Source of the DNA: Nocardioides caeni
Lineage (GTDB): Bacteria > Actinomycetota > Actinomycetes > Propionibacteriales > Nocardioidaceae
NCBI RefSeq assembly: GCF_004912195.1
Contig: NZ_STGW01000001.1
Location: 709,109-773,108 of the forward strand
Length of the DNA: 64,000 bases
Direction of reading: 5' to 3'
Shown here: positions 9,485 through 17,532 of the stretch, piece after piece
Numbering within the stretch: the stretch's first letter is position 1
Layout of the letters: every line of letters begins with the position of its first letter
The notes under the pieces: generated by a model
What the model was told of the DNA's origin: nothing
The model's database searches: none
The model's input: only the letters and a program-made list of their open reading frames with translations
Translations under genes and position numbers: made by a program

Positions 9485-10519
9485 GTGGCCACCTCAGCAC
9501 CGATGCTCAGCGACGATGCCGCATCCGACGGTGAGGCGATCGAGGTCGACCTCGTGATCATCGGCGCCGGTCCGACCGGCCTGTTCGCGACCTACTATGC
9601 CGGATTCCGCGGGCTCCGCGTCGCGCTGGTGGACTCCTTGCCCGAGCTCGGCGGCCAGATCACGGCGATGTATCCGGAGAAGGCGATCCTCGATGTCGCG
9701 GGCTTCCCCGACGTCAAGGGCCGTGACCTCGTCGACGGCCTGGTCGCGCAAGCGCTGACGGCCGAGCCGGTCCAGCTCCTCGGGCGCACGGCTGTCGGCC
9801 TCACGGCCGACCAGGAGTCCGGCGTACGGCTGACGCTCGACGACGGCACGATCGTGGCCGCCGCCACCCTGATCATCAGCGCCGGGATCGGCAAGTTCAG
9901 CCCGCGACCGCTGCCGGCGGCCGGTGACTGGATCGGTCGTGGCGTCGAGTTCTTCGTCCCGAGCTTCGCTCCCTACGCCGACAAGGACGTCCTCATCGTC
10001 GGTGGCGGCGACAGTGCGTTCGACTGGGCGCACCACCTGGAGCCCATCGCCCGCTCGGTGACCCTGGTCCACCGCCGCGACGCCTTCCGCGCGCACGAGC
10101 GGACCGTCGAGCAGGTCCGCAACTCATCGGTCCGCATCGTCACCAAGGCCGAGGTGAGCGCGCTCGTGGACGCCGACGGCGCGACGGCGGGACCGCTCGC
10201 GCGGGCCGACCTGACGGTCGACGGGGTCCAGGAGAGCGTGCCGGTCCAGGCCGTCGTCGCAGCGCTCGGCTTCGTGGCCGACCTGGGGCCACTGCAGCAG
10301 TGGGGACTGGAGACGCACCGCCGGCATCTCGTGGTCGACTCGGCGATGCGGACCAACCTGCCGCGCGTCTTCGCCGCCGGTGACATCACCGACTACGACG
10401 GCAAGGTGCGCCTCATCGCCGTCGGCTTCGGCGAGGCCGCCACCGCCGTCAACAACGCCGCCGTGGTCATCGACCCGTCGGCCCACGTGTTCCCCGGACA
10501 CTCCTCGGAAGGAAGCTGA
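9485..10519 (+). CDS. Ferredoxin-NAD(P)+ reductase, thioredoxin-reductase-like fold
   Basis: FAD flavoprotein of 344 residues with two dinucleotide-binding motifs: GAGPTG at 27-32 for FAD and IVGGGDSAFDW from 171 for NAD(P)H. It lacks the CxxC redox pair of thioredoxin reductase, which points to the ferredoxin-reductase (YumC-like) branch. It probably passes electrons to the 3Fe-4S ferredoxin encoded two genes downstream, feeding a steroid monooxygenase (P450 or KshA) located elsewhere. Start: GTG 9485 is preferred over TTG 9479 because of the leaderless promoter spacing; ATG 9503 is possible. First gene of a KstR-controlled operon running to 12887. Confidence 0.85.
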   Translation: MATSAPMLSDDAASDGEAIEVDLVIIGAGPTGLFATYYAGFRGLRVALVDSLPELGGQITAMYPEKAILDVAGFPDVKGRDLVDGLVAQALTAEPVQLLGRTAVGLTADQESGVRLTLDDGTIVAAATLIISAGIGKFSPRPLPAAGDWIGRGVEFFVPSFAPYADKDVLIVGGGDSAFDWAHHLEPIARSVTLVHRRDAFRAHERTVEQVRNSSVRIVTKAEVSALVDADGATAGPLARADLTVDGVQESVPVQAVVAALGFVADLGPLQQWGLETHRRHLVVDSAMRTNLPRVFAAGDITDYDGKVRLIAVGFGEAATAVNNAAVVIDPSAHVFPGHSSEGS

Positions 10520-10525
10520 GCCACC

Positions 10526-10999
10526 ATGAGTCGAGCTGCAGGACGCGACGCGGTCAAGCTGACCGACGAGGAGGTGCAGGCCCTGCTGGCCGAGAACCTC
10601 AAGGTCCAGGTGGCTTCCAACGGTCACGACGACTTCCCCCACCTGACGACGCTGTTCTACATCGTGCACGAGGGCCGGATCGCGTTCTGGACCTATGGCC
10701 GCAGCCAAAAGATCCGCAACCTCGAGCGGGACGACCGCGTGACGGCGCTCGTCGAGGACGGCACCGACTACTTCGAGCTCCGCGGGGTCTCGATCCGAGG
10801 ACGCGCCGAGATCGTGCGTGACCGCGACCGGATCTTCGAGATCGGCTCGGCCGTCGCCACCCGGATGCTCAACGCCGAGTCGTTCGAGGCGTTGGGCGAC
10901 TTCGGCCGCGCCACCGTCGAGAAGCAGGCCACCAAGCGGGTGGCCGTGATCATCCATCCCGAGCAGGTGGCCACCTGGGACCACCGGAAGATGACCTAG
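10526..10999 (+). CDS. Split-barrel flavoprotein, PPOX/F420-type family
   Basis: Protein of 157 residues of the pyridoxamine-phosphate-oxidase-like split beta-barrel family. Visible hallmarks are the N-terminal helix, the strand pattern PHLTTLFYIVHEGRIAFWT, the basic KIRNLERDDRV turn and the central LRGVSIRGRAEIV strand. Such proteins bind FMN or F420 and often reduce small molecules; the substrate is not evident. Its place between the ferredoxin reductase and the ferredoxin, seven bases after the former, suggests a redox step in steroid degradation, but this is inference. Confidence 0.8.
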   Translation: MSRAAGRDAVKLTDEEVQALLAENLKVQVASNGHDDFPHLTTLFYIVHEGRIAFWTYGRSQKIRNLERDDRVTALVEDGTDYFELRGVSIRGRAEIVRDRDRIFEIGSAVATRMLNAESFEALGDFGRATVEKQATKRVAVIIHPEQVATWDHRKMT

Positions 11000-11011
11000 G
11001 AGGCACCCCCC

Positions 11012-11206
11012 ATGAAGATCAAGGTCGACTTCGACCTCTGTGAGTCCAACGGACTCTGCGAGGCCATGGCTCCCGACGTGTTCGAGCTGGACGACGACGA
11101 CTTCCTCCAGCTCCACGCCGAGCACACCACCGACGACAACATCGCCAGCGTCAAGAGTGCCGTCGCGGCCTGCCCGCGCGCCGCCATCACGCTGGTCGAG
11201 GAGTGA
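11012..11206 (+). CDS. fdxD: 3Fe-4S ferredoxin, FdxD-like
   Basis: Small acidic ferredoxin of 64 residues with the three-cysteine pattern of 3Fe-4S ferredoxins: C10, C16 (CESNGLC) and a C-terminal CP near residue 54. The position occupied by a fourth cysteine in 4Fe-4S proteins is not a cysteine. Length and motif match FdxD, which is part of the mycobacterial KstR regulon near mce4, and this class commonly serves cytochrome P450s. It lies downstream of a putative ferredoxin reductase, making a compact electron-transfer pair. A strong AGGAGG precedes the ATG. Confidence 0.88.
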   Translation: MKIKVDFDLCESNGLCEAMAPDVFELDDDDFLQLHAEHTTDDNIASVKSAVAACPRAAITLVEE

Positions 11207-11208
11207 GC

Positions 11209-12120
11209 ATGCCCAGCAGCGCCGCAACGACGGACCTCGACGGCAAGGTCGCGATCGTGACAGGAGCCGGTGCCGGTCTCGGCCGCGCGGAGGCCGTGGC
11301 ACTCGCCCGCGCCGGGGCCAAGGTCGTTGTCAACGACCTGCCGGGTGCCGGTGACGATGCCGTCGACGAGATCCGTGGCTTCGGCGGCGAGGCCGTCGTC
11401 GTCGCCGGCGACGTGAGCGAGCGCTCCACCGCCGACGCGATGGTCGAGACCGCGGTGGGCCTCGGTGGCCTCGACATCGTCGTCAACAACGCGGGCATGA
11501 CCCGCGACCGGATGCTCTTCAACCTCTCCGACGAGGAGTGGGACGCCGTCATCGCGGTCCACCTGCGGGGGCACTTCCTGCTCTCACGCAATGCGGCCTC
11601 CTACTGGCGGACGAAGGCGAAGGAGTCCGAGAGCGGCACGGTCTACGGCAGCATCGTCAACACCGCCTCCGAGGCCTTCCTCGGCGGATCGCCCGGCCAG
11701 GCCAACTACGCCGCCGCCAAGGCGGGCATCGCCGCCCTGACACTGTCGACGGCGCGCGGTCTGTCGAAGATCGGCGTCCGCGCCAACGCGATCTGTCCCC
11801 GGGCGCGCACGGCGATGACCTCGGCCGTCTTCGGCGAGGACGAGTCCGGCCAGGCAGTCGATCCCTACTCGGCCGAGCACGTCGCGCCGCTCGTCGCCTA
11901 CCTGTCCTCGCCCGCGGCCGAGCGGATCACGGGTCAGGTGTTCGTCGTCTACGGCGGCATGGTCGCGTTGGTCGCGGCGCCGGTGGTGGAGCAGCGCTTC
12001 GACGCCTCGGGCGACCTGTGGACCGGCGACGACCTCGAGAAGCAGCTCGGTGGCTTCTTTGCCGACCGGGACCCGTCGGTCGGCTTCGCCGCCGACTCGA
12101 TCATGCGCCTGAGCGTCTGA
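11209..12120 (+). CDS. hsd4A: Short-chain dehydrogenase, Hsd4A-like
   Basis: SDR enzyme of 303 residues. Seen: cofactor motif GAGAGLGR near residue 16, NNAG, and the catalytic Ser...YAAAK pair, followed by a longer C-terminal tail than classical SDRs. Similar long SDRs (Hsd4A, Rv3502c in M. tuberculosis) lie beside mce4 and act as 17beta-hydroxysteroid / beta-hydroxyacyl-CoA dehydrogenases in sterol side-chain removal; the identification rests on that resemblance and on location. The ATG at 11209 is chosen because GAGGAG lies five bases before it; a GTG at 11203 overlaps the ferredoxin stop. The sequence has arginine-rich PRARTAMT where many SDRs have PGxxxT. Confidence 0.72.
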   Translation: MPSSAATTDLDGKVAIVTGAGAGLGRAEAVALARAGAKVVVNDLPGAGDDAVDEIRGFGGEAVVVAGDVSERSTADAMVETAVGLGGLDIVVNNAGMTRDRMLFNLSDEEWDAVIAVHLRGHFLLSRNAASYWRTKAKESESGTVYGSIVNTASEAFLGGSPGQANYAAAKAGIAALTLSTARGLSKIGVRANAICPRARTAMTSAVFGEDESGQAVDPYSAEHVAPLVAYLSSPAAERITGQVFVVYGGMVALVAAPVVEQRFDASGDLWTGDDLEKQLGGFFADRDPSVGFAADSIMRLSV

Positions 12121-12131
12121 GAGGAACGAAC

Positions 12132-12887
12132 ATGGGACGTCTGGACAACAAGGTCGCCATCGTCACCGGTGGTGCGCAGGGACAGGGTGCGTCGATCGTG
12201 CGCTCCTACGTGGCCGAAGGCGCGCAGGTCCTGATCGCCGACGTGGCCAAGGATCACGGCCAGGCGCTGGCCGACGAGCTCGGCGACGCCGCGCACTTCG
12301 TGCACCACGACGTCAGCGACGCTGCCTCGTGGGCATCGGTCGTGGACGACGTGAACACCCGCTTCGGTCCGGTCAACGTGCTCGCCAACAACGCCGGCAT
12401 CCTCCGCTTCGGCGACATCGAGCGTCAGCCGGCCGAGGAGGTCGAGCTGCTGTGGCGCATCAACCAGATGGGCGTCTTCCTCGGCATGCAGGCAGTCACC
12501 CGCACCATGCGCAAGAACGGCGGCGGCTCGATCATCAACGCCTCCTCCGTCGAGGGGCTCGCGGGCATGCCCTCCTGCACGGCCTACGCCGCCACCAAGT
12601 GGGCCATTCGCGGCATGACCAAGTGCGCGGCGATGGAGCTGGGACCGAAGGGCATCCGGGTCAACTCGGTGCACCCGGGCATGATCGACACCCCGATGAC
12701 GCGGGTGCACGGCGGCGACGCCGCGATGGAGTTCGGCGCCAGCCGGGTCCCCCTGCGTCGCGTCGGCCACCCGGAGGACATCGCCCCGGTCTACGTCTTC
12801 CTGGGCAGCGACGAGTCGTCGTACATCAACGGCGCGGAGATCGCTGTCGACGGCGGCGTCACGTCCACGCACGCGTTCGGTGCGTGA
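12132..12887 (+). CDS. Short-chain dehydrogenase, 3alpha/20beta-hydroxysteroid type
   Basis: Classical SDR of 251 residues: GGAQGQGA cofactor loop, HHDVSD acidic segment, NNAG, catalytic Ser in NASSVEG, YAATK, and the PGMIDTPM loop. The acidic residue after the second strand favours NAD(H). The strings EGLAG and ELGPKGIRVNSVHPG resemble the 20beta-hydroxysteroid dehydrogenase FabG3 of mycobacteria, so oxidation or reduction of a steroid hydroxyl/keto group is likely. Last gene of the KstR operon that starts at 9485; the open frame extends upstream, but ATG 12132 after GAGGAAC is the natural start. Convergent with kstR nine bases away. Confidence 0.78.
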   Translation: MGRLDNKVAIVTGGAQGQGASIVRSYVAEGAQVLIADVAKDHGQALADELGDAAHFVHHDVSDAASWASVVDDVNTRFGPVNVLANNAGILRFGDIERQPAEEVELLWRINQMGVFLGMQAVTRTMRKNGGGSIINASSVEGLAGMPSCTAYAATKWAIRGMTKCAAMELGPKGIRVNSVHPGMIDTPMTRVHGGDAAMEFGASRVPLRRVGHPEDIAPVYVFLGSDESSYINGAEIAVDGGVTSTHAFGA

Positions 12888-12896
12888 TCCCGACCG

Positions 12897-13517
12897 TCAG
12901 TCGCGGAGGATGAGGTGAACGGCCGTCTCCATGTGGGCCGCGGTCTCCGCGGCGGTGGAGCGGCCGGTCACCCAGGCGACGAGCGCGGAGAGCCAGACGT
13001 CGCCGATCACCCGGGCGATCGCGACGTCCTCGTCGGTGAGGGCCCCCTCGGCGGGCTCGCCGCCGTGCATGGCGTGGGTGACGATCGAGGTCATCGCCAT
13101 GCCGACCACGTGGATCTCGTTGGTGACCGTGCTGTCGGCGAACATGAAGGCGCGGGTCAGGGCCTCGGTCAGCTTGGGGTCGCCCTGCATGCCGCGGGCC
13201 ATCCGCTTGAGGACGTAGAGGACGCGATCAGCGGGGGTGTCGCCGGGGATCTCGCGCTCGTTGAGTCGAGCCGAGGCCTCGTCGAACTGGCGTCCCAGCG
13301 CGGAGACCAGCAGGTGGATCTTCGACGGGAAGTAGCGATAGAGGGTCCCGAGCGCCACGTCGGCCTGCTCGGCGACGGCGCGCATCTGGACCGCGTCGAA
13401 GCCGCCGGCCGCCGCGAGATCGTAGGTCGCGTCGAGGATGCGCTTGCGCCGGTCGCGCTGAGCCGCCGAACCGGGCTCCTCGGTCGACGTGCTCGTCGAC
13501 GGGTTCGCGATGGTCAC
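12897..13517 (-). CDS. kstR: Sterol-catabolism repressor KstR (TetR family)
   Basis: TetR-family repressor of 206 residues. The N-terminal helix-turn-helix segment closely resembles mycobacterial KstR: AQRDRRKRILDAT, then AVQMRAVAEQADVALGTLYRYFPSK and HLLVSALG. The C-terminal ligand domain keeps LTEALTRA.MFAD and ARVIGDVWLSAL.AW. KstR is known to bind TNNAACNNGTTNNA and to be released by 3-oxo-cholestenoyl-CoA-type ligands; five such sites lie in this window. The GTG at 13517 is preferred because AGGAG lies five bases upstream; an upstream in-frame start at 13562 lacks one. Probably autoregulated by the site at 13595. Confidence 0.92.
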   Translation of the reverse strand: MTIANPSTSTSTEEPGSAAQRDRRKRILDATYDLAAAGGFDAVQMRAVAEQADVALGTLYRYFPSKIHLLVSALGRQFDEASARLNEREIPGDTPADRVLYVLKRMARGMQGDPKLTEALTRAFMFADSTVTNEIHVVGMAMTSIVTHAMHGGEPAEGALTDEDVAIARVIGDVWLSALVAWVTGRSTAAETAAHMETAVHLILRD

Positions 13518-13575
13518 CGGGTCTCCTGTGCTGGTGGGGAAAAGCGGGGTCGTTGGCCCCACGGCTATAGGCTAC

Positions 13576-13590
13576 TTGCAGGTAGTGCAA
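13576..13590. repeat. Short inverted repeat in the kstR promoter
   Basis: TTGCA-GGTAG-TGCAA, a perfect 5-bp inverted repeat with a 5-bp spacer, lies between the degenerate KstR site and kstR. On the minus strand it overlaps a plausible -35 (TTGCAC) for kstR with TATAGC downstream. It could be a second protein-binding site or chance. Confidence 0.4.
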
Positions 13591-13594
13591 AATC

Positions 13595-13608
13595 AGTAAC
13601 ACGTTCCA
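13595..13608. promoter_or_regulatory. Probable KstR operator (one mismatch)
   Basis: AGTAACACGTTCCA keeps the AAC-NN-GTT core and the final A of the KstR motif but has A instead of T at the first position. It lies between divergent kstR and the GT4 gene at 13658, so it may serve both autoregulation and control of the glycosyltransferase operon. Confidence 0.7.
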
Positions 13609-13657
13609 GTTTCGTTCCGGTCACTTTCCCCGGAGCAGTCCAGGGGAGGAAGACCTG

Positions 13658-14953
13658 ATGCGAATTGCGATGCTGTCCTACCGCAGCAAGCCGCACGTGG
13701 GCGGCCAGGGCATCTACATCCGGCGTCTGAGCCGGGAGCTCGTCGCCCTCGGCCACACCGTCGAGGTGTTCTCCGGCCAGCCCTATCCCGAGCTGGACGA
13801 GGGCGTGACGCTGACCAAGGTGCCCAGCCTCGATCTCTATCGACCGGGCGACGAGTTCCGCAACCCGCGGCCCGGCGAGTTCCGTGACCTGGTCGACGTC
13901 GAGGAGTGGGTCCGGATGCGCACCGGCGCCTTCCCCGAGCCGCTCACCTTCTCCAAGCGCGTGGTCAAGCTGCTGCGGCAGCGCCGCGACGACTTCGACA
14001 TCGTCTTCGACAACCAGACGCTGGCCCTTCCACTCCTGGAGATCGAGGACCCCTCGACCATCGGTCTGCCGCTGACCGCGGCGATCCACCACCCGATCAC
14101 CCTCGACCGCGCCATCGAGTTCGACACCGCGACGTGGATCCGGCGCAAGCCCGGATCCCGGATCAGGATCGAGCTGCCCAAGATCGGGGTGTGGCGCTGG
14201 TACTCCTTCCTGCGTCAGCAGAAGGCGACCGCACCATTGATCCGCCGCGTGATCGTGCCGTCAGAGTCCTCGAAGCGCGACGTCGTCCGCGAGTTCAAGG
14301 TCGACGCCGACCGGATCACCACGATCCTCCTCGGCGTGGACGAGCGCTTCGCCCCGCCGACCGAGCCGCGCGTGCCGGGGCGGATCCTCGCGATGGCGAG
14401 CGCCGACGCCCCCTTGAAGGGCATCCACATCCTGCTCGAGTCCTTCGCCAAGCTGCTCACCGAACGTGACCTGGAGCTCGTGCTCGTGACGCGGCCCAAG
14501 GAGGGCGGCGTCACCGAGAAGCTCATCGACAAGCTGGGCATCGGTGAGCACGTGACCTTCGCGAGCGGGCTGACGGACGACGAGCTGGTCGCGCTGATGG
14601 GCTCTGCCGAGCTCGCCTGCGTGCCCTCCCTCTATGAGGGATTCTCCCTGCCCACGGCCGAGCTGATGGCCTGCGAGACGCCGCTCGTGGTGTCCCGCGC
14701 CGGTGCCATCCCGGAGGTCGTCGGTCCCGACGGCCTGTGCGCCGACGTGGTGGAGCCCGGCGACGTCGAGGCCCTCGCGCACGCTGTCGCCGCACTGCTC
14801 GACGACCCCGAGCGCCGCGCCCGCATGGGGGCTGCCGGACGCCAGCGGGTCAAGGAGCTCTTCAGCTGGACCGCTGTCGCGGCCAAGACCGCCGATGTCT
14901 TCGACGAGGTCATCACCCAGTACCACCAGGAGAATGCCGATGCTGACCGTTGA
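13658..14953 (+). CDS. Family 4 (GT-B) glycosyltransferase
   Basis: GT-B fold glycosyltransferase of 431 residues. The N-terminal acceptor domain opens with MRIAMLSYRSKPHVGGQG, including the glycine-rich loop typical of GT4 enzymes; the C-terminal nucleotide-sugar domain has LLGVDERF, the SLYEGFSLPTAELMAC segment with the E-x7-E pattern, and a terminal Rossmann helix. No membrane segment is visible. GGGAGGAAG precedes the ATG. It overlaps the next gene by 14 bases, so it forms a tight operon with the methyltransferase and toroid protein. Substrate unknown. A KstR-like site 50 bases upstream suggests sterol-responsive expression. Confidence 0.85.
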   Translation: MRIAMLSYRSKPHVGGQGIYIRRLSRELVALGHTVEVFSGQPYPELDEGVTLTKVPSLDLYRPGDEFRNPRPGEFRDLVDVEEWVRMRTGAFPEPLTFSKRVVKLLRQRRDDFDIVFDNQTLALPLLEIEDPSTIGLPLTAAIHHPITLDRAIEFDTATWIRRKPGSRIRIELPKIGVWRWYSFLRQQKATAPLIRRVIVPSESSKRDVVREFKVDADRITTILLGVDERFAPPTEPRVPGRILAMASADAPLKGIHILLESFAKLLTERDLELVLVTRPKEGGVTEKLIDKLGIGEHVTFASGLTDDELVALMGSAELACVPSLYEGFSLPTAELMACETPLVVSRAGAIPEVVGPDGLCADVVEPGDVEALAHAVAALLDDPERRARMGAAGRQRVKELFSWTAVAAKTADVFDEVITQYHQENADADR

Positions 14954-15689
14954 TTTCGACCGCCTGGGTCTCGAGGCAGGAGACCGCGTCCTCGACATGG
15001 GCGCCGGCGCGGGCCGCCACAGCTTCGAGATGTATCGGCGTGGGGCGGACGTCATCGCGTTCGACCTCGACGCCGACGAGCTCGCCGGTGTGAAGGACCT
15101 GTTCGTCGCGATGGCCCAGGCCGGCGAGGTTCCCGAGGGTGCCGAGGCCGACGTCAAGCAGGGCGATGCCCTCGCCCTGCCCTTCGGTGACGGCGAGTTC
15201 GACCGGATCGTGTGCTCCGAGGTGCTCGAGCACATCCACGACGACGTCGCCGCGATCCGGGAGCTGATCCGCGTGCTGCGGCCGGGCGGCACGCTCGCCG
15301 TGACGGTGCCCCGTTGGCTGCCCGAGGTGATCAACTGGCGCCTGTCGCCCGACTACCACAACGCCGAGGGCGGTCACATCCGCATCTACACCGACCACGA
15401 GCTGATCGACAAGGTGACCAAGGGCGGGCGCTTCAACGACGGCACCCCCGGTGACGCGATGCTCTTCGAGGGCAAGAGCTACACCCATGGCCTGCACACG
15501 CCGTACTGGTGGATCAAGTGCGCCGTGGGGGTCGAGAACGACGCCCACCCGCTCGCGAAGGCCTATCACAAGCTGCTGGTGTGGGAGATCATGAAGCAGC
15601 CCAAGGCCCTCCAGCTGGCCGGCAAGGTGCTGGACCCGACCATCGGCAAGTCGATGGTCCTCTACTTCCGGAAGCCCGAGGCCGCATGA
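14940..15689 (+). CDS. Class I SAM-dependent methyltransferase (UbiE/MT11-like)
   Basis: Soluble methyltransferase of 249 residues with motif I VLDMGAGAG (17-25), acidic motif II (DLDADE), FDRIVCSEVLEHI motif IV and LRPGG motif V, the layout of UbiE-like enzymes that methylate small molecules. A long C-terminal region after residue 150, rich in aromatic residues (YTHGLHTPYWWIKC), may shape the substrate site. The start at 14940 is chosen because AGGAGA lies seven bases upstream; another ATG lies six bases earlier. It overlaps the GT4 gene and is itself overlapped by the toroid protein gene. Substrate not identifiable. Confidence 0.82.
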   Translation: MLTVDFDRLGLEAGDRVLDMGAGAGRHSFEMYRRGADVIAFDLDADELAGVKDLFVAMAQAGEVPEGAEADVKQGDALALPFGDGEFDRIVCSEVLEHIHDDVAAIRELIRVLRPGGTLAVTVPRWLPEVINWRLSPDYHNAEGGHIRIYTDHELIDKVTKGGRFNDGTPGDAMLFEGKSYTHGLHTPYWWIKCAVGVENDAHPLAKAYHKLLVWEIMKQPKALQLAGKVLDPTIGKSMVLYFRKPEAA

Positions 15690-16837
15690 CCCCCGCTGTC
15701 CCCGAGGTGGCGCTCGGCCGCCTGCCGTACGTCGACGGCCTGCTCACCGCTCAGCAGGTCGCCGACACGGCGGCGGCCATCGCGGCCATGCAGGAGCCGT
15801 GGGGTGCCGTGCCGTGGACCACCGGCGAGCACGTCGACATCTGGAACCACGTGGAGGCGGCGATGGCCATGCTGGTCGGTGGCCAGGTGGAGGCCGCCGA
15901 GCGCGCCTACGCCTGGATCCCGACCATGCAGCGCGCGGACGGCTCGTGGCCGATGAAGATCGTGAACGGCGTCGCCGACGACGAGCGCGGTGAGGTCAAC
16001 ATGTCGGCGTACTTCGCCGTGGGGCTGTGGCACCACTGGCTGGTGCGACGCGACATCCGCTTCATCGAGCGCTACTGGCCCTCGGTCCGTGCCGGACTCG
16101 ACTTCGTGGTGTCGCTGCAGGAGCCGTTCGGCGGCATCCGCTGGACGCCGGTCGACGACTTCTGCCTGCTCACCGGGAACTCGAGCATCTACCACTCGCT
16201 GCGTGCCGGGGGCGCCCTCGCGGACCTCATGGACGACCCCCAGCCGGAGTGGGAGCTGGCCGGTGGGCGCCTGGGGCACGCCGTGCGGCACCACGCCGAC
16301 CGCTTCGCCGACAAGTCGTCGTACTCGATGGACTGGTACTACCCGGTCCTCGGCGGTCCGGTCCGCGGCGACGCCGCCCGCGAGCTGCTGGCACGCCGGT
16401 GGGACGACTTCGTCAAGCCCGGGCTCGGCATCCACTGCGTCGACACCAACCCGTGGGTGACCGGCGCGGAGACCTGCGAGCTGGCGATGGCGCTCGACAT
16501 CCTCGGTGACCCCGAGTCGAGTCGCCGCGCCCTGGCGCTGGTGACGGACATGCAGCACCTGCGCGAGGACGACGGCCGCTACTGGACCGGCTGGGTCTAC
16601 GACGACCCCGCCCGCCCCGCGCCCGACGACGAGCCCCGCAACGTGCACTGGCCCGACGAGCACACGACCTACACCGCGGCGGCCGTGATCCTCGCGGTCG
16701 ACGCGCTGGGGGAGACCCACGGCCACGGCACGCCCGGCTCGGGGATCATGCGCGGCACCTCGCTGGCGCCGCACTTCGACGAGATCGCGCTCGAGTGCGA
16801 CTGCCCGTCAGGCGAGCGGGTCGCCAGTCGCGCCTGA
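15686..16837 (+). CDS. Alpha/alpha-toroid protein, squalene-cyclase/prenyltransferase-like
   Basis: Protein of 383 residues rich in Trp and aromatic residues, with QW-type repeats (QRADGSWP near residue 90; SLQEPFGGIRW; DDGRYWTGW) that mark the alpha/alpha-barrel shared by squalene/terpene cyclases, prenyltransferase beta subunits and some six-hairpin glycosidases. A DxDD catalytic motif of cyclases is not visible, so a lyase/cyclase call is unsafe; annotation pipelines often write prenyltransferase. The start overlaps the methyltransferase stop (ATGA), and the 3' end runs 30 bases into the convergent methyltransferase gene. Function unknown; it belongs to the cluster beside kstR. Confidence 0.65.
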   Translation: MTPAVPEVALGRLPYVDGLLTAQQVADTAAAIAAMQEPWGAVPWTTGEHVDIWNHVEAAMAMLVGGQVEAAERAYAWIPTMQRADGSWPMKIVNGVADDERGEVNMSAYFAVGLWHHWLVRRDIRFIERYWPSVRAGLDFVVSLQEPFGGIRWTPVDDFCLLTGNSSIYHSLRAGGALADLMDDPQPEWELAGGRLGHAVRHHADRFADKSSYSMDWYYPVLGGPVRGDAARELLARRWDDFVKPGLGIHCVDTNPWVTGAETCELAMALDILGDPESSRRALALVTDMQHLREDDGRYWTGWVYDDPARPAPDDEPRNVHWPDEHTTYTAAAVILAVDALGETHGHGTPGSGIMRGTSLAPHFDEIALECDCPSGERVASRA

Positions 16838-17482
16838 CGTGCGCTCCAGCACACGCAGCGATCCGACGGCCTCGACCTCGGTGAACTGGCCACTGGCGAG
16901 TGCCGGCAGATAGATCTGCTCGTACGGCGGCCGCCCGCCGTCGGCAGGGTCGGCGAACACGTCGTGGATCGCGAGGTAGCCGCCGGGCTGCACCCAGCGC
17001 GGCCACGAGAGGAAGTCGTCGCGCGCCGGCTGCTCGCCGTGGCCACCGTCGATGAACAGCAGCGACAGGGGGGTGCGCCAGTGCGCGGCGACCGTCGTCG
17101 ACTGCCCGACGACCGCGATCACGTGGTCCTCGAGACCGGCGCGGGCGATGTTCTTGCGGAACTGACCGAGGGTGTCCATGAGCCCGAACTCGGGGTCGAC
17201 GACGCTGGCGTCGTGGTGCTCCCAGCCGGCCTGGTTCTCCTCCGAGCCGCGATGGTGGTCGACGGTGAAGACCACCGCGGGCGCGCCCGGCCCGCTCACC
17301 GCCCGAGCGGCCGCGCCGAGGTAGATCCCCGACTTGCCGCAGTAGGTGCCGACCTCGAGGGCCGGGCCGTGGGGGAGGCGCCGGTGAGCGACGGCGTGGA
17401 GCAGGGCGCCCTCGTCCTCGGGCATGAAGCCCTTGGTGGCGCGGGCGAGTTCCAGCAGGTCGGACGGCATGGTGTCGGGCAC
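16808..17482 (-). CDS. Class I SAM-dependent methyltransferase (family 24/TylF-like)
   Basis: Methyltransferase of 224 residues: motif I ALEVGTYCGKSG (41-52), acidic motif FTVDHHRG, and the diagnostic LLFIDGGHG segment followed by WVQPGGYLAIHDVF, as in the Methyltransf_24/TylF group that often acts on sugars or small hydroxylated substrates. The GTG at 17482 is supported by a -10-like TAGAGT on the minus strand (17494-17489) six bases upstream, giving a leaderless start. The KstR operator at 17502-17515 sits just upstream of that -10, so this gene diverges from fadE34 under probable shared control. Overlaps the toroid-protein gene tail to tail. Confidence 0.8.
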   Translation of the reverse strand: MPDTMPSDLLELARATKGFMPEDEGALLHAVAHRRLPHGPALEVGTYCGKSGIYLGAAARAVSGPGAPAVVFTVDHHRGSEENQAGWEHHDASVVDPEFGLMDTLGQFRKNIARAGLEDHVIAVVGQSTTVAAHWRTPLSLLFIDGGHGEQPARDDFLSWPRWVQPGGYLAIHDVFADPADGGRPPYEQIYLPALASGQFTEVEAVGSLRVLERTSGATGDPLA

Positions 17483-17501
17483 GTCACCACTCTAGTAGAG
17501 T

Positions 17502-17515
17502 TAGAACGCGTTCTA
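17502..17515. promoter_or_regulatory. Perfectly palindromic KstR operator
   Basis: TAGAACGCGTTCTA is a perfect palindrome fitting TNNAACNNGTTNNA, the best of the five sites. It lies in the 50-base gap between a minus-strand methyltransferase gene (start 17482) and the fadE34-like gene (start 17533) and is placed to repress both. Confidence 0.92.
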
Positions 17516-17532
17516 GTTTTCAAGGAGTCCCG

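Noticed and set aside
9485..10519. Thioredoxin reductase as the identity of the flavoprotein
   Set aside because: No CxxC redox pair is present, and the neighbouring ferredoxin favours a ferredoxin reductase.
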